A stretch of DNA of 64,000 nucleotides from Protopterus annectens (taxonomy: Eukaryota > Chordata > Ceratodontiformes > Protopteridae), in assembly GCF_019279795.1 (NCBI RefSeq), contig NC_056743.1:867309864-867373863 (forward strand), written 5' to 3'. Numbering within the stretch: the first letter of the stretch is position 1; each line of letters opens with the position of its first letter. Under the pieces are notes generated by a model. It made no database searches. It was not told the DNA's origin and was given only the letters and a program-made list of their open reading frames with translations. The translations under genes and the position numbers were made by a program. Of this stretch, positions 1 to 11,217 are shown piece after piece.

Positions 1-1121
1 TGGACTGCCTTTCCGTCATCAATGGCTTTGGTGACGGTTTCAAAAAAGTCAACCAAGTTTAGAAGGCATGATCTGCCTTTGACAAAGCCAAACTGGGATG
101 GATCCAAAGTCTGCAAATTCCCTATGTCTTTATTTATGAGGTCCATTATGATCCTCTCCATGGCTTTGCAGATAAGGCTTGTCAAGCTAATGGGCCGGTA
201 ATTTCCAGGGTCGGTGGAGGCACCGCCTTTGTGAAGTGGGACCACAGTTGCAGTGCGCCACTTCCTGGGTACGTATCCAGAGGTAAGACTATGATTAAAC
301 AACTGTCCTAGCTGTGGGTTTAATTCCTCGTTGAGTTCGTGGAGCACACAGCCGGGGACACCATCAGGTCCCATGGATGCTGTGGTTTTTGCTTTGGAGA
401 GAGCAGTTCTCACTTGGGCATTGGAGATGTTTGGGGGGCTGCAATCGCTTGGTGTAGATATCTCTCCTTTTGGGGGCGGGGAGAAGTTTGCACTGAACCT
501 GTCAGCCAGTATGTTGGCAATGTCTGTAGGATCAGTAATCTTCACATCATTTTGAACTAGTTCTGAGCATATCTGGGAGTTTCCTCCCAGGTTTCTAACA
601 TAGCTAAAGAAGGCCTTATGATTGTCTTTTGAGTCTTTAGCTATTTTTCTCTCAAAATTTGCTTTGGATGATTTTATGAGAGCTCTTAGTTTTTACTTAT
701 AGTGATCAAGGGTGTCTTACCTTTTAAGGATTTTGCTCTATCTTGTAGTAGCTTCCTCCTTTTGTTGTAGAGTTTGTTTATGGCTGGGGTCCACCAGACT
801 GGACGCTTGCCTTTGGTACAAAGAGTCTTTGTTTTGCTTGGGATTGCCTTATCCATGCAGTCCTGCAGGTGCTGGTAGAAGGCATTTGTAAGTGATTCAG
901 CGGCTTGAGTACTGTTTTCCGCCGGCTCGGGGGCCTTAAAGGAGACCACACTAGTCTTTAGAAGTGTGAAGTCGGCTTTCGAGAAGTTCTTTACTGTGGT
1001 CTTTTTTATTTCAGGTGGGGGTGGGATGAGGACCTCCAGCGAGATTAGTTTGTGATCTGATCTCACCAGTGAAGGGTATACTTCCGGTGTTGAACATTGT
1101 GCTCCCATGTTCCATGGGAAT
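1..1121 (-). pseudogene. CR1-type LINE ORF2 fragment (endonuclease end + start of RT), 5'-truncated
   Basis: On the minus strand this reads as the end of an apurinic-like endonuclease (RSDHKLI catalytic-His motif at about 1041-1062), a linker, and the first part of a reverse transcriptase (GPDGVPG at about 360-380, then the region after FGFVKGRSCLLNL near 50-100). The 3' half lies beyond the left edge. Its 5' end, at about 1121, joins directly to DIRS YR sequence, so it is a 5'-truncated insertion into DIRS A, as usual for target-primed LINE insertion. Bases 1-470 are almost identical to 52990-53430, so the two copies are close relatives and probably young. Frameshifts and stops break the frame, for example between 590 and 690. 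Assignment to CR1 rests on a third copy at 43-47 kb that has an esterase-type ORF1. Confidence 0.88.
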
Positions 1122-1986
1122 GAGTCCTGATAGTACCTGGAATCTGTTTTCCATAAAGAGAGTAACAATATCTTATTCCATGAGCAATCCATTTGGAAAT
1201 AGTTTGCTTAGAAATAGCTTTACCTAGAGAACTGGAAGCAAATGAGATAAGCAATTGATCTGATTTTCTGAAATCTTTAGTTTTGTCCAGGTAAAAACAC
1301 AGTTATCTGTGTACATCCAATGAATGCAAAATCCTTTCCCCCTTATTTTGGGGTTTTGGGAAAAAGGTAGGAAGGTGAATAGTCTGATTTAGAGCCACTC
1401 TAGAAACTACCTTAGGCATAAAAGTAGGATTGGTCCTCAAGGAAACTCTGTCCTGATGAAAGATGAGGTATGGGGTTCCATGACCATGAGGGCTTGCAAC
1501 TCAGACACCCTTCTGGCAGAAGTCAAGGCCAACAAAATAGCGGTCTTCCAGGATAAGAACTTAATACCCGCAGAGGCAGCAGGCTCAAAAGGAGGCAAAG
1601 TAAGCTTTTCCAAGACATAGTTAAGGTCCCAAGGAGGGACAGGAGGAGATCTAGGAGGTCTTAAATTCTTAGCTCCTCTCAGAAATTGTCTAACCAGCTG
1701 GTGGGAAAAAAATGGGAGGATCACAATTGAAATGAGCCGAAATAGCAGAAGCATGAATCTTAATGGAAGAAAAGGAAAGACCTTTAATCAAAAGGTCTGA
1801 GAGATAAAGTAATATAGAGGGAATATCAGGTAAAAAAGGATCAGAACCACGATCCTGCATCCAAATACAAAATCTTTTCCATTTAGAAGCATAAGATTTC
1901 CTTGTACTAGGACGCCTAGCTTCCAAAAGAATATCCAAAACTTGCTTAGGAAAAGAAGAAGTGATCAATTGCTTTTGATGAGCCAA
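1122..1986 (-). pseudogene. DIRS A tyrosine recombinase, interrupted
   Basis: The YR cuts and rejoins DNA to integrate the circular DIRS intermediate. The N-terminal arm-type domain contains ARRPSTRKSY (about 1900-1930). The catalytic part has SARRVSELQAL (about 1490-1520), the box I arginine of the family. The C-terminal piece continues in another frame (1254 down to 1122) through TISKWIAHGIRYCY to TIRTHS, where the family's box II HSTR should follow. A CR1 LINE joins exactly there and removes the H-x-x-R and nucleophile region. Stops and frame changes also occur near 1437 and 1260. It cannot encode an active recombinase. Confidence 0.88.
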
Positions 1987-3862
1987 GCTGCCAGACAGAC
2001 AGAGTCTTGATTTGAGAGTGAAATACCTGAACCTGATGCTGGGACAATAGAGAATGGGTCAGAGGAAGACTCCAAGGGGGTTCCAAGCAAAGGTGCAGTA
2101 GAGTTGGATACCAAAACTGACGAGGCCAATTTGGAGCTATTAAAATGATCAGTCTGGGTTTGTCCAGCTTTATCTTTAGCAATACCCGAGGCAGAAGAGG
2201 AGGGAAGGCATACCCCGAAAGATTCCTCCAGCTGAAGGACAGGGCATCCACTTTCCAAGCTGTCTTGTGGAAGGACCTGGTGCAAAAGAGAGGCAACTGA
2301 TGGTTGAGATGGGACGCAAACAGATCTATGTGAGGACAGCCCCAAACTGCAGTTATCCTGCTGAATAAGTTGGGGTCCAACATCCATTCGTGAGGATCCA
2401 AAATGTTTCTGCTTAGGCTGTCTGCTAAGAGATTCTGATTTCCTGGAATGAACTGTGCCTGAAGATCCAGATTCAAATTTAAGGCAGTGTCCCATGAAGT
2501 CATGGCAAGTCTGCAAAGGGGGTAAGAGTGAGAGCCCCCTTGCTTGTTTATGTACCACATGACTGTGGTATTGTCTGTTTGAATTAGCAGAGGTCCTGGC
2601 TTCAAAAGAGTCTGGAAGGCTAGAAGAGCATTTTGGACTGCCCACATTTCTTTCAAGTTGATGTGCCATAAAAGGTGTTTGCTTGTCCAAGAACCCTGTT
2701 GGCACTTGTCTAGAAAATGAGCTCCCCAAGCATAATCCGAGGCGTCCGTGGTTATGATCTGAGTAGGTTGAGGAAGACGAAAGGGCTTCCCTTCGTTCAA
2801 AACACACGCCCTGGACCACCAAAGGAATTCCTTCTGGAGGCAGGGAATTAGTGGAATCATTGTATCCAGACTGTGGCAATGCTGAGACCATAGACTCTTT
2901 AGGTACCATTGAAGTTTCCTCATGTGAAGCCTCGCATTTGGAATCAACAGGATGCAAGAGGCCATGTAGCCCAAAGCCTGCAGGAATTTCCTTGCAGTGA
3001 GCTGAGTCAAGGTTGCCTAGGACTGGAAGATTGAAGCCAGCTGTAACTGTTTTTCTGGAGTAAGGAAGGCCATCTGTAAACTTGTGTCTAGAAGAGCTCC
3101 CAAAAAGATCATTCGTTGAGAAGGAATCAAATGTGACTTTTTTATGTTCACTGAGAATCCCAGTAGTAGGAGAAGACGTTGAACAAATTGCAGGTGTTGA
3201 AGTAAAAGGTCTTTGTTGTCTGCCTGAATTAGACAGTCGTCCAGATAGGGGTAAATCTGAATCCCCTGAAGTCTGCAGTAAGCTACTACTGGAGCCAGGC
3301 ATTTGGTAAAAACTCTGGGCGCAGTAGATAAGCCAAATGGCAGTACAGAGAATTGGAAGCGTCTTGAGCCTGCCTTGAATCTGAGGTACTTTCTGCATTG
3401 TTGCCTTATGGGGACGTGTAAGTAGGCCTCTTTTAAGTCCAATGTTACCATCCAAGCATCTTGAGAGAGCATTGAGAGAAGTTGAAGAGTAAGCATTTTG
3501 AATTTTGGAATTTCCAAAAAGGTGTTTAATATTGAGAGGTCAAGAATAGGTCTCCAGGAGTTTTGTTTTCTTGGGACCAGAAAAAGTCTTGAATAAAAAC
3601 CTTTCCCCACCTCTAGAGGTGGAACAGGTTCTATGGCTCTTAAGGCTAATAAAGCGTCCACTTGATTTAAGGCCTCTGTCCATTGATGTTTTGGCAGATC
3701 TGGCCAGCCGGAAGGCCTTGGCAGAGTGTGAAAGTGGAATCTGTAGCCTTTCAAAATCACGTCTAACACCCATTTGTCCTGGGTAATGTGAGTCCAATTC
3801 TGGTAAAAAAGAGAAAGTTTTCCTCCGAGAGGGGCTAACAGGGAAGGAGGACCTGTAGCCAA
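1946..3862 (-). pseudogene. DIRS A reverse transcriptase-RNase H, one in-frame stop
   Basis: One reading frame of about 639 codons, broken only by a TAG at 3017-3019. The RT half (3862-3020) shows WRPILDLS, LDLKEAYLHVPI, LPFGLSTAPRVFTK and the catalytic YLDD (IYPYLDDCLIQ). The RNase H half (3010 onwards) shows TTDASDYAWG (first Asp), LKEMWAVQNAL (Glu), QTDNTTVMWYINKQGG (second Asp) and LLADSLSR. Beyond it, a conserved stretch with DLFASHLN and LIAPNWPRQFWYP corresponds to the region that published DIRS descriptions treat as RNase H C-terminus or methyltransferase-like; I cannot decide which. The frame overlaps the YR start at 1946-1986. Catalytic residues appear intact, so this is a recently silenced copy. 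Confidence 0.92.
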
Positions 3863-3872
3863 ACAGAGGGAG

Positions 3873-5656
3873 TCATTGGGTCTGCTTTCTTTGGGTTTGA
3901 GGTCTGTCTTCTCCCCTTCTAGGTAAAGAAGCAGTCCACTGTCTAGATCTGTAAGAGGCCTGAGCCTGCGCCCGACCTCTGGAGCATCTATATCTTCCCC
4001 TTTGAGGCCTGTCAGAAGTGGGAAAAGACCAATTTTTGGAAGGCCAATTTCTAGAAAATCTAGGAGGCTGTACTTGCAAAAAATATTTTACAGTCTGCAT
4101 AGACTTGGCTTTTTCTTCCATCTTTTTAATAACCTCCTCAGCCTTAGATCCAAATAATACATCATGCTGAACAGGGGCATCTAGCAATTTAGCCTTCACT
4201 TGTTCAGGTAAATTCTGCTCACGAAGCCAAGCATGTCTCCTGATAACAGTACCAGAGGCAGCAGCCCTGCAGGAAGCCTCTAAGGCATCAAAACCACAAT
4301 GTAAACTATGTTTGCTAACTTGTTCAGTTGCATGCAACACATCCTGTAATTCCTTGTCCTCAGCTCATGCAGGAAAGGTAGAAAGCCTAAAACAGATACA
4401 AGAAACTGTTGATACTTAAACATGTGAAACTGGCAATTTAAAGCTCTAATAGAAAGGGTAGCTGAAGTATAAACCTTTTTGCCCCACCTGTCCAGGGCAC
4501 GAGACTCCTTTTCAGAGGGGATAGGATTCTTAGAAGAGGCGGCCTTAGCAGCCTTGGAACCCTGCGAAATAGTTTCAGGATCAGCAGAAGGGTTCTTAAA
4601 TAAGAATTGATGGGAATCAGGGACCCTGTAAAATCTATCAGGCTTAGATGGAGCAGGCGGCATGGAATCAGGATTCAAGTTAGCTTCAGAGAAAGCATCA
4701 TCCACAATGTCCAGTACAGGAGGAATAGCTAAAGGCCTGTGTTGAGGGAGAAGAAGAAATTCCCTAAGTCTCTTTTTGGAAGCAGAATAATCCTGACCTC
4801 CCCAATGAAAATGCTCCCTCATCTCATGCAAGGTTTCCCCAAAAGAGAAATCTTCAGGGGGAGAGGCAGAGGGAACAGAATCCTCTGCATCCAAATCCTC
4901 ATAAGGAGGAAAAGAATAATCCTGATCAGAGGAAGAAACTGAAGATACAGAAGCCTGATCAGAGGAATCATAAGGGATATCCTGTCTAGGCCTTTTCTCA
5001 GGAGGAGGGTGAGAGCCCTTAATCATAGTTAATAAATCCTCAGCCATCCGTAGTAATTGCTTCTGAGACTTAGGCGCTGAATCCGAAGAAGCTTGACCAG
5101 AAAGTCTGGGTTTAACAGGAGTCTTTGACTTGGCCTTTGTGGAAATAGTAATATGTGAAGGCCTGAAGACCCCCTCAGAAGCCGGTACCTGCACAGCGGT
5201 TCCGGACCCATCTGAAGGAGCGACGTCTGAAGGTCCTGCAGCAGACAAATTACTAGGCCTAGATGGCTCCCCATGGGAGTCCGTGTCGGCCATCGGTTCT
5301 GAAGTGGCGGACGACAGGGGCTGCAAAAGCGCCTCACTGACTACCGCCGAACCCGAAGCTGGCTCCGGCTGCAAAGTATCCTGTTTGGACCTCGGAGGCC
5401 TGTCCTTGTCTTTGCGTTTCTTCTGTATTCCGGTAGTCGGTAAAGTATCCGACGACATCCTATAATTAAATCGTCTACCAAAGTAATTCAAGGCCCAATT
5501 GTACCTACGCTTGATAGTGCGAGAATTAAACCTGGCACAGAACCGACAGCAAGAAACGTCGTGGTCAGGGCCTAAGCAAGGTAGACAGTAAGAGTGGAAA
5601 TCTTTATGAGGTATTTGTTTTCCACACGATACACAATTATAAACTTTTTCTGACAT
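3873..5656 (-). pseudogene. DIRS A gag-like protein, one frameshift
   Basis: Starts at the ATG at 5656 (MSEKVYNC). The N-terminus has a Cys/His cluster: C8, C11, C24, C27, H32, C37 and C40, probably zinc-binding. The middle is acidic and Ser/Pro-rich. Then comes a block conserved between copies (PPEDFSFGETLHEMREHFHW, RPLAIPPVLDI, FYRVPDSHQFL), a helical region (EASCRAAASG, RRHAWLREQNLPEQVKAKLLDAP), and a basic Arg/Gly/Gln-rich tail that probably binds RNA. Two overlapping frames (5656-4280 and 4340-3873) show a single frameshift near 4340-4370. The span (1784 nt) matches copy C (1783 nt), so the length of about 594 aa is typical of the family. Presumed to package the element RNA, by analogy with other gags. 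Confidence 0.85.
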
Positions 5657-5659
5657 CGG

Positions 5660-5977
5660 AGGAGCAAGAAAAAGGTTTCCCCAATGGGGTACTTAGCTTT
5701 GAGAAGAGAAGTAGAAAACTTCGGACCGACAACAATCACACCACGTTGTCTTGAAAACGCCAACCAACAACTAGCGAATTGCTTTGCACCGCACGGCAAG
5801 AAAGACTGGAGAAGATGGCGTCGGCTGTCAGCTTTATACCCATGCGTTCTGACGTCAGGGTTCTTGCTGATACAGCCGACGCCGGACCCAGACTTTGATA
5901 TTCTGGCCGACCTCGGGCTGCCTGCCGGCAGGAGTACCCTACAGTTATGACTGCAACAGTGAAACGCGAAGAACATC
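5660..5977 (-). repeat. DIRS A right terminal repeat with promoter
   Basis: Homologous to the right termini of C (38650-38957) and E (57700-58018). It shares a box reading TTTCCCCAATGGGGTACTTAG, the GGCGTCGGCTG block, a TGACGTCA palindrome at 5850-5857 and a TATA-like TATAAAG at 5833-5839 (minus strand). It ends GAAGAACAT at 5977. As the 5' end for minus-strand transcription it lies just upstream of the gag ATG, so it is the likely promoter region. Confidence 0.82.
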
Positions 5978-6018
5978 TTATTGACAGTGGTTTGTTGAAA
6001 CCTTCTTTCTAGCAGGCT

Positions 6019-8016
6019 TTGAGTGACAAGGATGGATCTAGTAAGTCCTCAAAATCTTCCAAGACTTCTAAGGATTCAAAAAAGTCTGTGATATCGGCTC
6101 CACAGGTCTCAGAACAGACTGTCTTTTTTTTTCGGAGCCAGTCCCTAGTTTTGGAACCGGTATCCGAAATTCCAAAATCTCCACTACTTCAGTCGGTACC
6201 ATCGATCCATTCATCTCTGTCTTCTGTTAGCCTTTCAGATTTGGATGTGGATTGTGTGGTGCAGAAGCTTTTACAGGCACCGACCTCTGCAAAATTGTTA
6301 TCGGCTCTGACCCAGGCGGCTTCTGAGCCAAAGACCCTTAAGCTGGCTATAACTCTTCCTCCTCTGAGTAACACCAGTCCTTCGGAGCCGGAGGAGTCAG
6401 ACTTGCTGATTGTGGAGCAGTGTTTTCGGCTCCGTTCACTCGGACATCCTCGACAATAATAGAGGGCTCTAAGTCGACACTCTCTGGTTGGGTCCAAGGA
6501 GGATAGTCAACTGACTTGGTTCCGACTCTGCCTCTCGGAGCTAAGGCTCAGATGAGCTCGGCTCCTACCTCGAGCTCAGAGCCCACTTTCCCGGTGCTGG
6601 GGGGATCAGTTTCCTAGGATCTGTCGGTCCCTTTGCATCGGAGCAGGGGTGCCTTCGAAGCCATGAGGAGAGTTATGTCTCCTAAGACATCCTCAACTTC
6701 AGGTCCGGCTCCTTCATCCCCAAAAGTGCCCGTGTCTGCTTCTGCTTCACAGATCCTGCCAAAGCGCAGAGACCCAGAGCCTCAGGAAGCCCCATTGGGT
6801 GGTCCATGCTCTTCCGAGACCTACCAGAAGCTCCCACTGATGCGGTTCCCAGGAATAGACTTTGTAAGAGGAAACATCTAGACTCCCCTCAGGAGTCCCT
6901 AACATCTGATACTGACTTGGATGAATCAGAAGGGTCCCCACGGTCCCCCTCTGAGGATATCTCATTGCAGCGATATTTGAAATTCTTAGGCAGAGGGGTG
7001 ACTGGCAGTCCACAAACCCTACTGAAGACAAGTCTGTTTTCCTGAAGGCTTTCTGGTCTCAGCCCTCCACCTCTTGAGTGTCTCCACCTTTGATTAGCTT
7101 ATGCAGCTCGTGTCACGAAGGGCGTGGGAGTCTCCTGATACCATGGAGCCTGCCCTTAGGAGGCCTAATAAGTTCATATCTGCCCCCCCAAGATAAATCC
7201 TTCTTAACCAAAGGTGTGCCAGTTGATGCCGTGGTGGTGGCGGCAGTCACCAAAATGGAAATGTCTGAAACTTCCTCGGCTATCCATCCTCCTAACAGAG
7301 ACTCCAGGATCATGGATAGATATGGGAAGCGCATGTTTAGTTCAGTGACTTTCACACTCCGTTCGCTTAACTATTTAACCCATTTCACAAGACTACAAAG
7401 AGATCTCCTTAAGGCACTGGGAGATACTTGTCAGGGTACAGTAGCTGCAGGAGCTACAGACAAAGTTGCTTCCCAGCTTGCAACCCTCAACTCCATCGTT
7501 AACTCGTCCATGCACCTCATTTCATATGCAGCTGATGGAATGAGCAGGGCAGTGGGTACAGGAGTAGCTCTTAGGAGACACTCCTGAATGCGCTTGTTTT
7601 CCTTCGCAGAGCCCTTCAAGTCATCCTTTGTGAATACCCCTTTTGATCGTTCATCCATTTTCGGGCCCAAAGTTAAGGAAACTTTGACCAGGTGTGAGCA
7701 GGAAGGAAAGACTCTGCCGTCGTCCGTTGTTCCAAGGGTTCCTACCCCAAGGGTCAAAGGGGAGGGAAAATGTGGTTCCGAAATCCCCAAGAAGCCTTTC
7801 AGGATACACGTGGTGAACCCCCCTCTAGGGGCAGAGGAGGGGGCAATAATGGAAGATGCTACCCTCGTGGCACAGGGGATCCACAAAACCAAGGCAACAG
7901 AGATCACTTCTGAAAGGAGGCCCGACTGTCCTGCTCTGGAGGCAGTCGGGGGTCACTTATTTTGTTATTTTGAGCAAGGCGTCTGGGTACAAATGGCAAC
8001 TGGGTACAAAGTATAA
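6019..8016 (+). pseudogene. DIRS B gag-like region, fragmented
   Basis: Read in several frames (6019-6459, 6633-6881, 6806-7045, 7078-7587, 7588-8016). The first piece reads as a Lys/Ser-rich stretch after SDKDGSSKS; its initiator position is TTG at 6019, possibly a decayed ATG. Later pieces contain LDESEGSPRSPSEDISLQRY, SRIMDRYGKRMFSSVTFTLRSLNY and ASQLATLNSIVNSSMHL. These parallel the gag features RALDRWGKKVYTSATLSIRALN and the helical block of copies A and C, so this is the same protein in a diverged subfamily. No Cys/His N-terminal cluster was recognised here. It encodes no continuous product. Confidence 0.68.
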
Positions 8017-8123
8017 TTTCCAGAGGATACGTCATCCCATTCGCCACACCCCCTCCACCGACAAGAAAACTCCAGGACGTTCCACCCAGTTACAGGGAAC
8101 AAGCAACAGTAGAGGTCCAGACG

Positions 8124-8890
8124 TTGCTAAGAAACAGTCATCCAACCAATCCCAGCAGACCAAACAGGATCCGGAACTTAAGATTCTTTTTAGTTCCAAA
8201 AAAGACAGGGGACTGGAGACCTATACTGGACCTCAGCAGACTAAACAAATCTGTAAAGAAAGAGAAGTTTCAGATGGTCACGCTTCAGTCGATACTTCCC
8301 TTCTTAGGGAAAGACAATTGGATGTTATGTGCTCGATAGATCTCCAGGATGCGTACTACCACATAAAAATGTGCCAGGCCATCCAGGGATCATCTGCACT
8401 TCTGGCTGGGAGCCAATCATTACCAGTTTCGAGCTCTGCCCCTTGGTCTTACTACAGCCCCCAGAGTGTTCACCAAATGCATGGCAGTGGTCACGGCTCA
8501 CCGAAGACATTTAGGATTCCAACTGTTTCCATAACTAGATGATTGGCTCCTCATCGCCACCCCCATGCATCAACTCATTCAGGCCAGGGAACCCCCTCTC
8601 TTACTCTGCAGCCAGCTGGGCATTACAATAAATTCAGAAAAATCTGCTTTGTCGCCATCGCAGCATATAGTCTTTATCAGAGCAGAACTTGACACCACCA
8701 CCACCATGCTAAGACTTCCAGTAGAAAGAGTTTAACTACTACGTCAGCAGGTCCTCATTCTAATATCCAAAAACAAGGCTCCAGCAACAGAAGTTCTAAA
8801 ACTGGTAGGTATGATGGCAGCAGCAATTCTGGCCATACCACTAGGTTGTATGGACATGCGGATACTGCAATGGCTGTTGTTCACTCAATG
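8124..8890 (+). pseudogene. DIRS B reverse transcriptase, frameshifted, active site destroyed
   Basis: Motifs appear in order but in changing frames: LRFFLVPKKTGDWRPILDLSRLN (8180-8255), SIDLQDAYYHIKM (8333-8370), then in another frame YQFRALPLGLTTAPRVFTKCMA (about 8420-8490). The catalytic motif survives as LDDWLLIA at about 8535-8558, but the preceding Tyr codon is TAA (8532-8534), so the YLDD box is broken by a stop. The region continues with decayed thumb sequence to about 8890. It belongs to the DIRS RT family and is not functional. Confidence 0.82.
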
Positions 8891-8989
8891 GTCTTAACAA
8901 GAGCACCCCATGTCTCACCTGATAATAATCAAACTCCTGCAAAAAGGATCTTCAGTGGTGGTTGACCTCACTTCATGTTATTATAGGAC

Positions 8990-9400
8990 GTCCATTTGTT
9001 TTACCCCCACCAGCAGCCACAGTGACCACGGACGTTTCCCTGATGGGGGGGGGGGCATTTTCAGGGAAGAACAGCCCAAGGCACATGGACCGATCAAGAG
9101 ACACATCTGCATATCACTGTCTTAGAGATGAGAACGGTACTTTTGGCACTGCAGTACTTCCAGGACACTCTTCCTCTAAGTACGATTGCAATTCAGATGG
9201 ACATGTCAGTGGTCTGGTACTTGAACAAACAAGGAGGAACCAGGTCATACCCCCTTTGTCGCGCGGCCCTAAGAGTATGGCAGTGGGCTATATCCACCCA
9301 GCACTTTCCGTTAGCAATGCACATGTGATAGACAACCTGAGCAGAGCAATTTTGGTGCCCCACTCAAGACAGAAATAGCGGACAGGATATTCCGCAGGTG
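8990..9400 (+). pseudogene. DIRS B RNase H remnant
   Basis: Contains VTTDVSLMGG (first Asp region; a G-run of ten at about 9043-9053 changes the frame), MRTVLLALQYFQ, QMDMSVVWYLNKQGGTRSYPLCR (second Asp; about 9196-9265) and VIDNLSRAI (about 9328-9350). These match the order of the RNase H in copies A and C. It continues into the connecting region (PPPGEAPRDAL, YAFPPIPLIPKVLQKAKALGRTIILIAP) between 9470 and 9620, the counterpart of the LIAPNWPRQ region of copy A. Frames change at least twice. Confidence 0.75.
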
Positions 9401-9799
9401 GGGCCAGCCTTGCTGCGACCTTGTTGCCAGTCACATGAACACCAAATGCAGAAGCTACTTTGCCCTGATTCCCCCTCCAGGAGAAGCCCCAAGGGATGCA
9501 CTCGTTCAAGACTGGCCCCGGGGTCTCCTCTATGCATTCCCACCAATCCCGCTGATACCAAAGGTATTACAGAAAGCAAAAGCCCTGGGAAGGACTATCA
9601 TTCTAATAGCTCCTCATTGACCTTGTCATATTTGGTTCCCCTTCCTTCGACTTCATCTTTTGGAGGACCCCTGGATTCTGAACCCAGTTCCTGACCTTCT
9701 GACGCACTCATCAGGGGAACTTCATCCCTCTCTGCAGTCCCTGAAGCTAACTAACAGCTTGGCTGCTCCAATTTCCATCATAGCCAGGTTCCATAACCT

Positions 9800-10760
9800 T
9801 TCTAAAGAGATGAAGTAAATTCTCTTATCCTCTCATAAATCCTCTATGAGGAAGCTATACCACAGCAAATGAAAAAAAAATTTCTATATGGGCCTCTAAA
9901 AACAATACTGATCCTTACCAAGCCCCTATGGCCTCTACACTAGAATTCTTGACCATGATCGTCAAAGGAGCTGCAGCAGCAACAGTCCATGTTCAACTTG
10001 CTGCCATTTCTAACTTTCATCTTGGACTCGAAGGGTTGAATATTATGTCACACAAACTATCCAGAGCCTTTCTCAAAGGGACCCTTCATATTAGACCACC
10101 TGTGAAATCTCCCTATTCCCCATGGAATCTAAATTTTATGCTTTCCCACATAATTCTTCCTCCATTTGAACCAGCTTCCTCATGTGACCTCAAATTTCTG
10201 TCATGGAAAACTATCTTTTTAGTGGTTATTACTTCTGCCCTCTGAGTGTCAGAACTTCAAGCCTTGTCCATTAAGCCTCCTTATTTGATTTTCCATGCCA
10301 ACAGTCGCACTTTGAACAAACCCCTCTTTTTTGCCCAAGGTTTGCACTGAAACTAATCTTAAGCAAATTATTGACTTGCCAGTTTTCTTCCCCAATCACT
10401 CCAACAATCTAGAATACATGCTGCACAAACTATGTTCATAGACAACTCAGATTTTATTTGGATAGAACAAAAGATTTCAGGAAATCAGATCAGCTTTTTG
10501 TTTCCTATTCAGACTCCAGGAAAGGTATGCCAGTGGCTAAAATAACTATCTAAATGGTTATCTGATTGTACCACCTTTGCTTATTCAGCTGCCAATATGC
10601 CCTTACAGCATAAAATTAGAGCTCACTCAACCAGAGCAGTTTCTACATCTTCTGCTTTTCTGCCAGACTTCCTATTGACATTTGTGCAGCAGCCACTTGG
10701 TCAAAACCTCATACCTTTATCACTCCTTACAAAAAGTTGACAGGGCCTCCTTTGGATCCA
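9800..10760 (+). pseudogene. DIRS B tyrosine recombinase remnant
   Basis: The best piece, 9928-10245, reads FLKGTLHIRPPVKSPYSPWNLNFML, then PPFEPASSCDLKFLSWKT and ends at TSAL followed by TGA (10243-10245). The box I sequence (VSELQALS) follows in the same frame after the stop. Box II reads as RAHSTRAVSTSSAF at about 10618-10660, retaining H-x-x-R. The region AATWSKPHTFITPYKK (about 10690-10735) carries a Tyr at 10728-10730, at the position proposed here as the nucleophile. Stops elsewhere make it a pseudogene. Confidence 0.78.
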
Positions 10761-10799
10761 AGGTCCTGAGAAATATACTCCCGTGAGCCACCTGAGGTA

Positions 10800-11217
10800 G
10801 ATGGTGCTTGGGAAGCTACCCATCAATAAGAATGAATGGCGAGATAGAACAACTTCACATAAATAAGTTATGTACTTACCACAATGTTCCATGTGAGTTG
10901 TGTATCTCGCCTTCATTGTTACGTCCCTCCCTACTACCTCCTCCTGGGTTTTCAGAAGACCGAGATGCTAGATCCTTCCTGGTCACTCAACCCTTCTATA
11001 CTTTCTCTTTTGGAGTTATATAATGACATATGGTACTATTATATGCAGCAAACAAGATCTGAGGTAACTCTAGGTGCATCATGGGATAAGGGACTTGCCT
11101 TTGAGATACTTGAAATCTGTGAGCTTTGTGGTAGGCCGACTAATGATGGTAACCCATCAGTAAGAATGAAGGCGAGATGAACAACTCGCATGGAACATTA
11201 TGGTACGTACATAACTT
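10800..11217 (+). repeat. DIRS B ICR and right terminal repeat
   Basis: The segment around 10860-10920 (AAGTTATGTACTTACCACAATG and following) is the reverse complement of the outer right end at 11160-11217 (ending GTACATAACTT). This fits the DIRS ICR, which copies the outer edges of the terminal repeats and lies next to the YR gene. The right terminus contains a TATA-like TTATATAA near 11015-11025. Confidence 0.72.

Larger units (their letters stand above)
1122..5977 (-). mobile_element. DIRS retrotransposon copy A (left end lost to LINE / window edge)
   Basis: In minus-strand order it has a right terminal repeat (5660-5977), gag (5656-3873), RT-RNase H (3862-1946) and YR (1986-1122). No LTRs, integrase or aspartic protease are seen; gag, RT-RNase H and YR in this order is the DIRS signature. 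The right edge ends in the subfamily's GAAGAACAT-type terminus at 5977. The left ITR and ICR should lie beyond the inserted LINE and are outside the window. Its outer end abuts the start of DIRS B on the opposite strand, suggesting A inserted into B. Coding regions are close to open: one gag frameshift and one RT stop were seen. Confidence 0.9.
5978..11217 (+). mobile_element. DIRS retrotransposon copy B (plus strand, second subfamily, no left ITR)
   Basis: Plus-strand order is gag-like (6019-8016), RT (8124-8890), RNase H (about 8990-9400), YR (about 9800-10750), ICR (10810-10920) and right terminus (10925-11217). Protein and terminal sequences differ clearly from copies A, C and E, so this is another subfamily. 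The left ITR is missing because copy A begins immediately at 5977; the simplest reading is that A inserted into B between B's left end and its gag, with the rest of B outside the window. Many frameshifts and stops make it older than A, C and E. Confidence 0.82.

Noticed and set aside
3082..3309. Plus-strand open frames across DIRS A, such as 3082-3309 and 5130-5465
   Set aside because: They lie opposite the conserved RT and gag frames and have no family motifs.
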